Positions 35,004 to 43,979 of a DNA stretch of 64,000 nucleotides are shown one piece after another. Below the pieces are notes generated by a model. It did no database searches and was not told the origin of the DNA. It saw only the letters and a list, made by a program, of their open reading frames with translations. The translations under genes and the position numbers were made by a program. Origin of the DNA: Pedobacter caeni (lineage in GTDB: Bacteria; Bacteroidota; Bacteroidia; Sphingobacteriales; Sphingobacteriaceae); the NCBI RefSeq assembly GCF_900129215.1, contig NZ_FQUQ01000009.1, forward strand, positions 62,001 to 126,000. Reading direction: 5' to 3'. Positions within the stretch are counted from its first letter, which is position 1, and each line of letters opens with the position of its first letter.

Positions 35004-35666
35004 ATGCACGATTTCTGGAACTCATTACAGCACTTCATTGATCCCGAAAAACTACTTAAAGAAGGTGGTTTCTATGTTGTAATGTTCGTCATCTTTGCTG
35101 AGACGGGTTTGTTCTTTGGGTTCTTTTTACCCGGAGACTATCTGTTGTTCCTCGCAGGTATGTTCGTCGCTACAGGCAAATTGGACGTGAACTTATATGT
35201 TTTGATTGCAGGGTTGATTGTTGCAGCGGTATCCGGGAATTTTACCGGTTATTGGTTTGGTCGAAAGACGGGCCCCGTACTGTACGATCGAAAGGACTCT
35301 TTTTTCTTTAAAAAACGCTATTTAAAGGCTGCCGAGGATTATTATAATAAACAGGGAGCCTTTGCGCTTATAATGGGGCGCTTTGTTCCGATTGTAAGAA
35401 CTTTTGCACCGATTTTTGCTGGTGTAGTAAAATTAGACTTTAAAAGATTTGCATTATATAACTTTGCAGGTGCAATTATTTGGATTGCTTCCTTAACTTT
35501 GCTGGGTTATTTCCTTGGCAAGAGATTTGAAAAAGAAATTAACGACTATTTATTATATATAATTATAGGCTTCATTGTCATCACCACTATACCTCTTGTT
35601 TATACATTTGTAAAAAAGAAGGTTGTGAAAGATGATAATGACCATATATCAAACACTGAACAATAA
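35004..35666 (+). CDS. DedA family membrane protein
   Basis: A 220-residue inner-membrane protein of the DedA/VTT superfamily, whose members move phospholipid or undecaprenyl phosphate across the membrane. Conserved parts are FAETGLFFGFFLPGDYLLFL (re-entrant region with acidic residue), SGNFTGYWFGRKTG and IMGRFVPIVRTFAPIFAGV with the essential Arg residues. It starts 45 bp after nuoN and 2 bp before the pyrophosphatase gene. Confidence 0.9.
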   Translation: MHDFWNSLQHFIDPEKLLKEGGFYVVMFVIFAETGLFFGFFLPGDYLLFLAGMFVATGKLDVNLYVLIAGLIVAAVSGNFTGYWFGRKTGPVLYDRKDSFFFKKRYLKAAEDYYNKQGAFALIMGRFVPIVRTFAPIFAGVVKLDFKRFALYNFAGAIIWIASLTLLGYFLGKRFEKEINDYLLYIIIGFIVITTIPLVYTFVKKKVVKDDNDHISNTEQ

Positions 35667-35668
35667 AA

Positions 35669-36223
35669 ATGATTAAAGACGAGCATCATCCGTGGCACTG
35701 TGTTTCTCCGGGTGCAAACCTACCAGAATCCGTAAATGCAATTATTGAAATTCCTAAAGGATCTAAAGCTAAATACGAAATTGATAAAGATTCCCACCTG
35801 ATTAAATTAGACAGAGTACTTTTCTCTTCTGTAATGTATCCGGCAAATTATGGTTTTATCCCACAGACGTATTGTGATGATAATGACCCTTTAGATATCC
35901 TTGTACTATGTTCTGTAGACGTTTATCCGATGTCTATTGTTGAAGCGAAAGTAATAGGTGTAATGCACATGGTGGATAATGGTGAGCAGGACGATAAAAT
36001 TATTGCAGTAGCAAAAAATGACATGTCTGTTAACTACATCAATGACTTAGCAGAATTGCCTCCTCATACGATGAAAGAAATTGTTAAATTCTTCCAGGAC
36101 TATAAGGCATTAGAAGAAAAACAAGTAACTATTGAACATCTTTTGGGCGTTCGGTATGCACATAAAGTGATACAGGAAAGTATCATACTTTATGACCAAA
36201 AGTTTAGAAATAACAATTCTTAA
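35669..36223 (+). CDS. ppa: Inorganic pyrophosphatase (family I)
   Basis: A 184-residue soluble enzyme that hydrolyses pyrophosphate to phosphate. Active-site segments present are EIPKGSKAKYEIDK, SVMYPANYGFIPQTYCDDNDPLDILVL (the D-DPxD metal motif) and the DDKIIAV block. Length fits the bacterial family. The stop overlaps the next start by one base (TAATG). Confidence 0.94.
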   Translation: MIKDEHHPWHCVSPGANLPESVNAIIEIPKGSKAKYEIDKDSHLIKLDRVLFSSVMYPANYGFIPQTYCDDNDPLDILVLCSVDVYPMSIVEAKVIGVMHMVDNGEQDDKIIAVAKNDMSVNYINDLAELPPHTMKEIVKFFQDYKALEEKQVTIEHLLGVRYAHKVIQESIILYDQKFRNNNS

Positions 36224-37539
36224 TGGAAGGTTTTAAGATATTTTTAACATTCTTCTTAGTAGCACTGAACGGCTTTTTCGTTGCAGCAGAGTTTGCAATT
36301 GTAAAAGTCAGGGCCTCTCAAATTGAAATTAAAGCAAAGTCAGGAAGCCGGGTCGCAAATATTGCAAAATATATTACCCAGCATCTTGATGGTTACCTGG
36401 CTGCAACGCAGCTGGGTATCACACTCGCTTCACTTGGACTAGGTTGGGTTGGTGAGTCTGTCATGCACAGCCTGATCCACGATTTCCTGGTAAGGTTTAA
36501 CTTTTCTGAAGTATACATTACTTCCATCTCCACTGCCATCGCCTTTTTATTGATCACCGTAATGCACATTGTGTTTGGTGAGCTGGCGCCTAAATCAGTG
36601 GCGATACAGAGACCGGTAGCTACAACATTGTTTATTGCAGTACCTTTACAGGCATTTTACCTGATCTTCAGACCCTTTATATGGGTTTTGAACGGTTTTG
36701 CCAATGTGATCCTTAAATTGTTTGGAATCTCTAATGTTGGCGGACACGAATCCGTTCACAGTACAGAGGAACTTCATTATCTCCTGGATCAGGGTAAGGA
36801 AAGTGGTGCATTGGATACCAATGAGCATGAATTAATTAAAAATGTCTTTGACTTTAATGAAAGGGTTGTAAAGAACATTATGGTTCCCAGAACCAAAATA
36901 TCAGGAATTGAATTGTCTGCTGCCCCTGCCGATGTGATTTCAAAAATCATTGGCGAAGGGTATTCCAGGTTACCGGTATATGATGAAATCATTGATAAGA
37001 TCATTGGTATTATTCACGCTAAAGACATTTTGCCGCTGTTGGCAGATAAGAAGGACTGGGCGCTAAAAGACATCATCAGAAAGCCTTATTTCGTTCCTGA
37101 GACTAAAAAAATTAACGACCTGTTGAGTGAACTTCAGCAGAAGCGCATTCAGATCGCAATTGTTATCGATGAATTTGGTGGAACTGCAGGTATGGTTACA
37201 CTGGAAGATATCGTAGAAGAGATTGTTGGAGAGATTCAGGATGAGTATGATGAGGAAAAACCAACAGTAGAAAAAATCTCTGAAACGGAATTCATCATCA
37301 ACGCTTATGCTACTGTTTACGATGTGAATGAACATTTGCCTCATGATCTTCCTGAGGACGAAGATTTCGATACAGTAGGAGGGTTGGTGTCCCATGCTTT
37401 TGGTAAAATACCGGAAGTAGGAGACAGCGAAGAGTGTTACGGTTATTTATTCACGATCCTAAAGAAAACCGAGCAAAATATTGAAACCATAAAGCTTGAA
37501 CTGGTTATTGCTAAAAGCGATATGGTGGACAACCACTAA
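36223..37539 (+). CDS. CNNM/CorC (HlyC-type) CBS-domain membrane protein
   Basis: The 438-residue protein has an N-terminal DUF21/CNNM membrane domain (about 1-195; ALNGFFVAAEFAIVKVRASQI and HIVFGELAPKSVAIQR), a pair of CBS domains (about 210-335; NIMVPRTKISGIE, GFGGTAGMVTLEDIVEEI-like EFGGTAGMVTLEDIVEEIVG) and a C-terminal CorC/HlyC domain. Family members transport or regulate magnesium and other cations. GldE of the gliding machinery belongs to the same family, but nothing here separates the two. Confidence 0.88.
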   Translation: MEGFKIFLTFFLVALNGFFVAAEFAIVKVRASQIEIKAKSGSRVANIAKYITQHLDGYLAATQLGITLASLGLGWVGESVMHSLIHDFLVRFNFSEVYITSISTAIAFLLITVMHIVFGELAPKSVAIQRPVATTLFIAVPLQAFYLIFRPFIWVLNGFANVILKLFGISNVGGHESVHSTEELHYLLDQGKESGALDTNEHELIKNVFDFNERVVKNIMVPRTKISGIELSAAPADVISKIIGEGYSRLPVYDEIIDKIIGIIHAKDILPLLADKKDWALKDIIRKPYFVPETKKINDLLSELQQKRIQIAIVIDEFGGTAGMVTLEDIVEEIVGEIQDEYDEEKPTVEKISETEFIINAYATVYDVNEHLPHDLPEDEDFDTVGGLVSHAFGKIPEVGDSEECYGYLFTILKKTEQNIETIKLELVIAKSDMVDNH

Positions 37540-37550
37540 TCCTTTGAGCA

Positions 37551-38255
37551 ATGCATGTTTTTTATACGCCCGATATTGATTCCAGTGAGTATAGCTTAAA
37601 TGAAGAAGAAAGTAAGCATTGTCTGAAAGTTCTGAGGTTAGGACGGGGCGATGTGGTCAATCTGATTGACGGAAGAGGAGGCTTTTATGAAGCTGAGATC
37701 ATTGGGGAAAGTAAGAGAAATGTTCAGCTTCGCATTACGCAATCCGTTCAGGAGTATCAGAAAAGAAACCATCACCTTCATATTGTAGTCGCACCTACAA
37801 AGAACATTGACAGGTTGGAATGGTTCCTTGAAAAGGCAACTGAAATTGGGATTGACGAAATCACCCCTGTCATTTGCGAAAGGTCGGAACGTAAAATTAT
37901 TAAAGAAGACCGGTTAAACAAAGTGATCACCTCAGCGGTGAAACAGTCTTTGCAGGCTTATCATCCGGTATTAAATCCACAGGTTTCTTTAACTGACTTT
38001 CTGAAAATGGAGCACAACTCCGTTAAGATGATTGCACATTGTATTGATGGAGAACCCCGTCAGTATATCAGTCAGGTGCTGGAACCACATCAGCGTTATA
38101 TCGTTCTTATCGGTCCTGAAGGCGATTTTAGTCCGAAGGAAATTGAACTTGCTTTGCAAAGCGGGTTTAAACCCCTAACTTTAGGTAATACACGTCTGAG
38201 AACAGAAACTGCTGCATTGGCTGCCTGTTTCGAGGTGAATTATTTAAACAGATGA
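37551..38255 (+). CDS. rsmE: 16S rRNA (uracil-1498-N3)-methyltransferase
   Basis: A 234-residue SPOUT-class methyltransferase that modifies U1498 of 16S rRNA with SAM. It shows the N-terminal PUA-like part (SKHCLKVLRLGRGD), then PTKNIDRLEWFLEKATEIG, ICERSERK and the knotted SAM site IGPEGDFSPKEIELAL...LTLGNTRLRTETAALAA. It overlaps the next gene by 4 bp (ATGA). Confidence 0.95.
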   Translation: MHVFYTPDIDSSEYSLNEEESKHCLKVLRLGRGDVVNLIDGRGGFYEAEIIGESKRNVQLRITQSVQEYQKRNHHLHIVVAPTKNIDRLEWFLEKATEIGIDEITPVICERSERKIIKEDRLNKVITSAVKQSLQAYHPVLNPQVSLTDFLKMEHNSVKMIAHCIDGEPRQYISQVLEPHQRYIVLIGPEGDFSPKEIELALQSGFKPLTLGNTRLRTETAALAACFEVNYLNR

Positions 38256-38908
38256 GAATTAAGCTTTATTTAGTTGCCGGATTACTGGTCCTGTTGAGTG
38301 GTTTTAAACCACCAACGTATAAGATGGCAAAATTAAAATACAATGGTGGAGGAGACTGGTATGCCAATAGAACCGCGCTTCCAAACCTGATCGATTTTTG
38401 TAATAAAAACCTGAATACGAATTTTGCCCCGCAGGATGTAACTGTGGAAGTAGGGAGCGCGGAGCTTTTTAACTATCCCTTTATCTATCTTACCGGGCAT
38501 GGGAATGTTGTTTTCAGTACCAATGAAGCCCAGAATCTACGGAAATACCTCATTGGTGGTGGTTTTCTTCATATCGATGATAACTACGGACTGGACAAGT
38601 TCATCAGAAAAGAAATGAAGAAAGTTTTTCCGGAGCTTTCTTTTGTAAATCTTCCGCCAAATCACCCGCTCTATCACCAAAAGTTTAAATTTCCGAATGG
38701 ACTTCCAAAGATTCATGAACATGATGGTAAGGTTCCTCAGGGACTTGCATTGATCTGGGAAGGAAGAGTGGTTTGCTATTACACATTTGAATGCGATCTG
38801 GGGAATGGTTGGGAAGACTTTGGTACGTATCCTGAGGATTCACAAGATAAGCGTCTGAGCGCGCTAAAAATGGGCGCAAATTTAGTTCAATATGCATTAA
38901 CACAATAA
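38252..38908 (+). CDS. DUF4159 family exported protein
   Basis: A 218-residue protein with an N-terminal hydrophobic signal (IKLYLVAGLLVLLSGF) and a DUF4159-like domain. Typical segments are LKYNGGGDWYANRTALPNL, FLTGHG-like YLTGHGNVVFS, GGGFLHIDDNYGLDKF and a HPLYHQKFKFPNGLPKIHEHD block. The fold is related to the GATase1-like domains used in some surface or gliding-associated proteins. Function unknown. It is coupled to rsmE by a 4-bp overlap and lies 2 bp before the biotinyl carrier gene. Confidence 0.85.
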   Translation: MRIKLYLVAGLLVLLSGFKPPTYKMAKLKYNGGGDWYANRTALPNLIDFCNKNLNTNFAPQDVTVEVGSAELFNYPFIYLTGHGNVVFSTNEAQNLRKYLIGGGFLHIDDNYGLDKFIRKEMKKVFPELSFVNLPPNHPLYHQKFKFPNGLPKIHEHDGKVPQGLALIWEGRVVCYYTFECDLGNGWEDFGTYPEDSQDKRLSALKMGANLVQYALTQ

Positions 38909-38910
38909 CT

Positions 38911-39408
38911 ATGAAGGTCAAAGTAAACGAGCAGTATAATTTTGAGGTAGAAGTAGCAGAAAACGCATTAAAAGTTAATGGAGCAGAACTACAAATCGAT
39001 TCCAGAGATTTGTCTGCATCACAGAAACACATCATCTATCAGCATAAATCCTATAATGTGGAGGTTGTAGAACGTGAAGAAGATGGAAAAACGGTCACAG
39101 TAAAGGTAAATGGCCGTCTTTATCAGGTAGGAATCGAAGACCAGTATGATGAATTGCTCAAAAAACTGGGGTTAGATAACTCTTCCGCCAACAAGGTTCT
39201 GGAAATTAAGGCTCCTATGCCTGGATTGGTACTGAATGTGATTGTAGAAGAAGGACAGGAAGTCAATAAAGGAGACAGCTTGCTGGTATTGGAGGCGATG
39301 AAGATGGAAAACATCATTAAATCACCGACTGCCGGGATACTGAAAAAGATTCTGGTCCGGAAAGGGGACAAAGTAGAAAAGAACGAAATCCTACTGCAGT
39401 TTGCATAA
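38911..39408 (+). CDS. Biotinyl/lipoyl carrier protein (acyl-CoA carboxylase BCCP-type)
   Basis: The 165-residue protein ends in a biotinyl domain (about 90-165) with the biotinylation motif LEAMKMEN, whose central Lys would carry biotin. The N-terminal half (1-85) is a small beta-rich domain (MKVKVNEQYNFEVEVAENAL). Such proteins deliver CO2 in propionyl-/acetyl-CoA carboxylase or oxaloacetate decarboxylase complexes. No carboxylase or carboxyltransferase gene is next to it, so the partner is elsewhere. Confidence 0.88.
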   Translation: MKVKVNEQYNFEVEVAENALKVNGAELQIDSRDLSASQKHIIYQHKSYNVEVVEREEDGKTVTVKVNGRLYQVGIEDQYDELLKKLGLDNSSANKVLEIKAPMPGLVLNVIVEEGQEVNKGDSLLVLEAMKMENIIKSPTAGILKKILVRKGDKVEKNEILLQFA

Positions 39409-39442
39409 AAAAAGGGAGCAATGATCATTGCTCCCTTTTTTT
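39407..39442. terminator. Bidirectional intrinsic terminator
   Basis: A nearly perfect palindrome (AGGGAGCAATGATCATTGCT and flanks) is bordered by A7 and T7 runs. It separates the rightward biotinyl gene from leftward gldJ. Confidence 0.88.
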
Positions 39443-39454
39443 ATGCTCCTAATT

Positions 39455-41044
39455 TTACCTTCCCGCTTTGAATGCTTTTGCGGCTCTGGGTTTGAATTGT
39501 GGTTTTCCTGTTGACCTGATTTCTGAAGCGCCTAACATGGTCATTGCACAGCGAAAACCAATGTCAGCGGTAGATTCATCCTGAGCAAGGAACCTTCTCG
39601 TTGCAGGATTCAGCCATAATGCCTGATCCTCCCATGAGCCTCCTTTATATACTCTGGATTTATCGGTTACCAGGGTAATCTCTCCATATAATTCATTTGC
39701 TTTGTCTCTATAACCCCTTTGATCAGCGTAAGTGTTGACTGCCGGAGGAGGCGTAGCTGCCTGTTTTTCTGCCCAGGTCTGTTTCTTGTAAGAAATGGCA
39801 TCTGTCAGTACAGGCTTGTTGTATTTGTCTTTTTCAATCTTCCCGCTAACAGGATCTGCAATTTTTTTATCTTTATAATAGTTTCCTCTATATGGGTTAA
39901 AAGCGTCTGCCGCCTCGAATGTTTTGGCACGATAAACATCAGCAACCCATTCATTTACATTTCCAGCCATGTTGTATAAACCAAAATCATTTGGCATATA
40001 TGACCTTACTGCAACGGTAAGTCCGCCTTTATCGTTCAATGATCCACCAACACCCATATAGTCTCCTTTGGTTCTCTTAAAGTTGGCAAGGATCAATCCT
40101 CTTGTCGTTCTTTTCGCAGAGCTCAGACCGAGGCCATTCCATGGATAGATTTTATTGGCTGTAATATTTTCATATTGTGTATTTCCGATTAAACCCAGAG
40201 CGGCATATTCCCATTCTGCTTCTGTTGGCAGACGATAAGGTTGTTTGATAATACCATCTTCCAATCTTACGTTTCTTGTGGCTGCGTTTTTACCAGTAGC
40301 AGCTCCATTTGTACCGGTAGCGTTAGATGGATTAAGGTCTTTCATCGCTTTTTTACCCTTATCATCAATCTGGCCATTGAGATACATTATGGTGTTAAAG
40401 GGTTCTGTTGATCTTGGAGTAGCAGTTGCATTAGCCGCAGATTTTGAGGTTCCACCATTAAGGTCCTTGAAACTCGTCATGTAACCTCTTTCACGAAGCA
40501 ACAGCTCGTTCACTCTGTCTGTTCTCCAGGCACAATACCTTTCTGCCTGCTCCCAGCTTACGCCCACCACTGGATAATCCTGATAAGCCGGATGTCTTAG
40601 ATAATTGTCTACATAGGGCTCATTATACGATAACGGCCTGCGCCAAACCAGTGTATCAGGAAGCTCGTTATAGTAATACTCATGATCTGTTGGGTAACTG
40701 GTGCGAATCCAATTCAGGTATTCCAGCCAGTTGGTGTTGGAAACCTCTGTTTCATCCATATAAAAGGAAGAAACTGTAGTTTCTCTCTTATGATTATAAT
40801 TGCTGAGTTCTTCGCCGGGTACATTGATTGCACTTCCGCTCATGACAAAAACACCGCCTTCAATTTCCACTAATCCGGGACCCGGACCGCGTTTAAATTT
40901 TTTATTTACTTCAAAGCCTCCAAACTCCTGTTTGTTATATGCCATTCCTGTCTTCTCCGAGGTTCCTGATTTTGTCTTGCTACAGGAAGCTAAGGAAGCT
41001 ATAATTGCAATAGCTGCAATTGGATATAAGTATGATTTTTTCAT
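39455..41044 (-). CDS. gldJ: Gliding motility/T9SS lipoprotein GldJ (SUMF1-like)
   Basis: A 529-residue lipoprotein (lipobox ASLASC, Cys21) with a formylglycine-generating-enzyme/SUMF1 fold: VEIEGGVFVMSGS, VSWEQAERYCAWR, YRLPTEAEWEYAALG, MAGNVNEWVADVYR and a final KGGSWEDQALWLNPATRRF...GFRCAM. GldJ is a SUMF1-like lipoprotein needed for gliding and type IX secretion. The match in size and the neighbouring porV gene favour GldJ over a true sulfatase activator. It is divergent from porV across a 259-bp gap. Confidence 0.8.
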   Translation of the reverse strand: MKKSYLYPIAAIAIIASLASCSKTKSGTSEKTGMAYNKQEFGGFEVNKKFKRGPGPGLVEIEGGVFVMSGSAINVPGEELSNYNHKRETTVSSFYMDETEVSNTNWLEYLNWIRTSYPTDHEYYYNELPDTLVWRRPLSYNEPYVDNYLRHPAYQDYPVVGVSWEQAERYCAWRTDRVNELLLRERGYMTSFKDLNGGTSKSAANATATPRSTEPFNTIMYLNGQIDDKGKKAMKDLNPSNATGTNGAATGKNAATRNVRLEDGIIKQPYRLPTEAEWEYAALGLIGNTQYENITANKIYPWNGLGLSSAKRTTRGLILANFKRTKGDYMGVGGSLNDKGGLTVAVRSYMPNDFGLYNMAGNVNEWVADVYRAKTFEAADAFNPYRGNYYKDKKIADPVSGKIEKDKYNKPVLTDAISYKKQTWAEKQAATPPPAVNTYADQRGYRDKANELYGEITLVTDKSRVYKGGSWEDQALWLNPATRRFLAQDESTADIGFRCAMTMLGASEIRSTGKPQFKPRAAKAFKAGR

Positions 41045-41303
41045 ATAGATGGATATGATATATGCTTTAACTGTTAAAATTACATAAAAAAAGAGTTATA
41101 GAACAACAAAAGGGATGCTTTAAATGAAAATATTCTTTAATAAATGCTGTTTTGTATGCTTCTGAAGCATATTCAATGAAATATATTGGTGTGGTTTAAT
41201 GGATTATGGAAGATATCTCAGAGCGTATAGAAAATTCATAATACTTTGATTTTATTAAACACTATGTTAACTTGCATACAATAGAGGTATAATTATTTGG
41301 CAA

Positions 41304-42479
41304 ATGAGTAGTAGACTGGCAAAAACTGTTTTTAGTTTATTTTATTTATTAACAGTTGGAGCTGATTTATCTGCACAAAGTGTGCAGCCTGGAACCCAGA
41401 CCAATGGAAGCCGCTCCAGCAATATCCTTACTGCCGTACCTTTTTTGCTCATTACACCAGATGCAAGGGCAGGAGGAATGGGCGAGGCCGGGGTCGCTGT
41501 TCAGCCGGATGCGAATGCCATGAGCATTAACCCTGCAAAGCTGGCTTTTTTAGACCGTAGTTATGGCTTTTCCGTTTCTTACAGCCCATGGTTAAAAAGT
41601 CTGATTCCTGATGTGAACCTGACTTACCTTAGTGGTTACTATAAACTGGACGACAGGAATACGATTTCGACTTCTCTCAGATATTTTAGTCTTGGAGAGA
41701 TTCAGCTCACAGATATTAGTCAACAGGATCTTGGTGTTTACACCCCGAATGAGCTGGCTTTTGATTTCTCTTTTTCAAGGAAAATGGGAGAATCCTTTTC
41801 ATTAGGAACAACTGCGAGATATGTCCGTTCCAATCTTTTCTCCGGACAGTTTTCTGCCGGGCAACAAACCCGGGCAGGCAATGCTGTAGCTGTTGATGTT
41901 TCTGCCTATTTCAAGAAACCAACCCGATTTTTGGGTAAAGATGCCATCCTTTCTGCCGGAATGAATATTTCCAATATTGGTACAAAAATGAGTTATGTAG
42001 ACGGAGATAAAGGCTTCTTCCTGCCTACAAACTTAAAGATTGGCGGGGCGTCAACATTTATTATTGACGATTTTAATCAGTTTACTTTCGCACTTGATTT
42101 TAATAAATTACTGGTTCCAACTCAGCCGGTTTACAATACTGATGGAAAAATAATCAAGGGTGAAGATCCTGATAAATCGGTTCCGGCTGGTATTTTTGGC
42201 TCCTTTACAGATGCTCCGGGCGGCTTTAAAGAAGAAATGCAGGAAATTAATATTGCTGCAGGTATGGAATACTGGTACAATCAACAGTTTGCCCTTCGTG
42301 CCGGCTATTTTTATGAAAGCCCTAAAAAGGGCGACAGGCGTTACTTTACTTTGGGTGCAGGTTTAAAATACAATGTATTTAACATAGACTTTGCATATTT
42401 GCTGGCCAGTCCGCAAAAAAGTCCTTTGGCAAATACGCTGAGGTTCTCTTTGCTGTTCAATTTTGGCCAGGCCAAATAA
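41304..42479 (+). CDS. porV: Type IX secretion outer-membrane protein PorV
   Basis: The 391-residue protein has a signal peptide (ending about residue 24, LSAQS) and a FadL-like beta-barrel pattern. The N-terminal PFLLITPDARAGGMGEAGVA and AMSINPAKLAF are characteristic of PorV/LptO. PorV shuttles T9SS cargo from the translocon to the PorU sortase. PorU, often its neighbour, is not present here. The gene is followed 38 bp later by ispF. Confidence 0.88.
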   Translation: MSSRLAKTVFSLFYLLTVGADLSAQSVQPGTQTNGSRSSNILTAVPFLLITPDARAGGMGEAGVAVQPDANAMSINPAKLAFLDRSYGFSVSYSPWLKSLIPDVNLTYLSGYYKLDDRNTISTSLRYFSLGEIQLTDISQQDLGVYTPNELAFDFSFSRKMGESFSLGTTARYVRSNLFSGQFSAGQQTRAGNAVAVDVSAYFKKPTRFLGKDAILSAGMNISNIGTKMSYVDGDKGFFLPTNLKIGGASTFIIDDFNQFTFALDFNKLLVPTQPVYNTDGKIIKGEDPDKSVPAGIFGSFTDAPGGFKEEMQEINIAAGMEYWYNQQFALRAGYFYESPKKGDRRYFTLGAGLKYNVFNIDFAYLLASPQKSPLANTLRFSLLFNFGQAK

Positions 42480-42517
42480 GAAGACCGGAATACTAATAAA
42501 ACAAAAAACATATAGAC

Positions 42518-42997
42518 ATGAAGATTAAGGTAGGGTTTGGCTTTGATGTACATCAGCTGAAGGAGAATCATCCTTTTGTTGTGGGAGGAGTAGATTTGGA
42601 ACACCATAAAGGTGCTTTTGGCCATTCCGATGCAGACGTGTTGTTGCACGCCATTTGCGATGCGCTCCTTGGTGCGGCGAATTTACGGGATATTGGTTAT
42701 CACTTTAAAAATACTGACCCGCGCTGGAAAGGCATCAGTAGCATTGTCCTGTTGCAGGAAAGTGTGAAACTGGTAAAAGAAAAAGGTTTTGAAATTGGGA
42801 ACATTGATGCCATGCTTTGTCTGGAAGCCCCTAAGATCAATCCGCATATTCCGGCGATGCAGGCGCACATCGCAACCGCCATTGGTATCGATATAGAAGA
42901 CATCTCGATAAAGGCGACTACGAACGAGCAAATGGGCTTTATCGGAAGAGAAGAAGGTGTTGTTGCTTATGCGGTTTGTCTGATTCAAAAAATCTAA
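42518..42997 (+). CDS. ispF: 2-C-methyl-D-erythritol 2,4-cyclodiphosphate synthase
   Basis: A 159-residue enzyme of the non-mevalonate isoprenoid pathway. Zinc and substrate motifs are GFGFDVHQL at the N-terminus, FGHSDADVLLHAICDALLGA, DIGYHFKNTD and KATTNEQMGFIGREEGVVAYA at the C-terminus. Length is typical. Confidence 0.97.
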   Translation: MKIKVGFGFDVHQLKENHPFVVGGVDLEHHKGAFGHSDADVLLHAICDALLGAANLRDIGYHFKNTDPRWKGISSIVLLQESVKLVKEKGFEIGNIDAMLCLEAPKINPHIPAMQAHIATAIGIDIEDISIKATTNEQMGFIGREEGVVAYAVCLIQKI

Positions 42998-43030
42998 CGG
43001 AATTCCATCTCCGGGAAACCATAAAAATAA

Positions 43031-43062
43031 AAGATGCCGGTGATCCGAATCACCGGCATCTT
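43031..43062. terminator. Intrinsic terminator between ispF and the pirin gene
   Basis: Perfect inverted repeat AAGATGCCGGTGAT / ATCACCGGCATCTT with loop CCGA. The genes on both sides converge on it. T tracts are short, so efficiency is uncertain. Confidence 0.7.
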
Positions 43063-43067
43063 AAACC

Positions 43068-43937
43068 TTATTCTTCTAAATAACCAAATTTCCCCTGGTT
43101 ATAATCTGCTATTGCCTGTTGAATTTCTTCTGGTTTGTTCATTAAGAACGGACCATATTGTGCAATAGGCTCATTTATCGGTTCCCCACTCAAAATCAGG
43201 ACTGTACTGTCTTCCAATGCTTCAATCTGAATCTGTTCGCCTTCATTTTTAAAGTGAACCAGCTGGTCAGTCTTTGCTTCTTCTTTATCGTTAACCCTGA
43301 TCTTCCCTTCGATAACCACAAATGCCGTGTTGTATCCGGAGGGAAAACTAAAAGGTGCTTTTCCATTTTTATTCAGTCGCAGGTTGTAGACATGTATGGG
43401 GGTAAAAGTGCTCGCAGAGCCTTTTGTACCCAGATATTCTCCAGCGATTACCTCTACTGTTCCATGCTCCAGCTGGTGTCTGGCAATACTGCCATGACAG
43501 AGCGCCTGGTATTTAGGCTTGCTCATTTTATCTTTAGCAGGTAAGTTTACCCATAGCTGTACCATTTGGAAAGGTCCGCCTTTTTTGCTGAACATTTCCT
43601 CATGATGTTCCTTATGTAAGATTCCACTTGCAGCGGTCATCCATTGTACATCTCCGGGTTGGATAATTCCACTGTTTCCGGCGCTGTCATGATGGGCAAC
43701 CGCCCCATGATAAGCTATCGTAACCGTCTCAAAACCCCGATGCGGGTGTACACCAACGCCTCTTGGTTCATTCCGTGCAGAAAATTCTATTTTAGAGTTA
43801 TAGTCCAATAAGAAAAAAGGACTCATTTTAAGTTTATGCCCTTTTGGAAAAAAATTATGAACCCTAAAGCCATCTCCAACCATATGAGGTGCCGGCGGAT
43901 TTAAAACAGCCGACACCTGTTTAATATTTGCTTCCAT
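43068..43937 (-). CDS. Pirin family protein
   Basis: A 289-residue bicupin. The N-terminal cupin carries the pirin metal motif region PHRGFETVTIAYHGAVAHHDS and GDVQWMTAASGILHKEHHEE, and the C-terminal pirin domain follows from about residue 175. Pirins bind iron and some are quercetin 2,3-dioxygenases or redox-sensing cofactors. Which applies here cannot be told from sequence. The YceI gene lies upstream on the same strand, 42 bp away, and the two are probably co-transcribed. Confidence 0.9.
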   Translation of the reverse strand: MEANIKQVSAVLNPPAPHMVGDGFRVHNFFPKGHKLKMSPFFLLDYNSKIEFSARNEPRGVGVHPHRGFETVTIAYHGAVAHHDSAGNSGIIQPGDVQWMTAASGILHKEHHEEMFSKKGGPFQMVQLWVNLPAKDKMSKPKYQALCHGSIARHQLEHGTVEVIAGEYLGTKGSASTFTPIHVYNLRLNKNGKAPFSFPSGYNTAFVVIEGKIRVNDKEEAKTDQLVHFKNEGEQIQIEALEDSTVLILSGEPINEPIAQYGPFLMNKPEEIQQAIADYNQGKFGYLEE

Positions 43938-43979
43938 TTCGTCTTTGTTTTGTAATTTGACCTGGATGCATGAGTTATT

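Noticed and set aside
39455..41044. Formylglycine-generating sulfatase activator
   Set aside because: The SUMF1 fold fits, but no sulfatase is near. The lipoprotein signal, length and adjacent porV favour GldJ.
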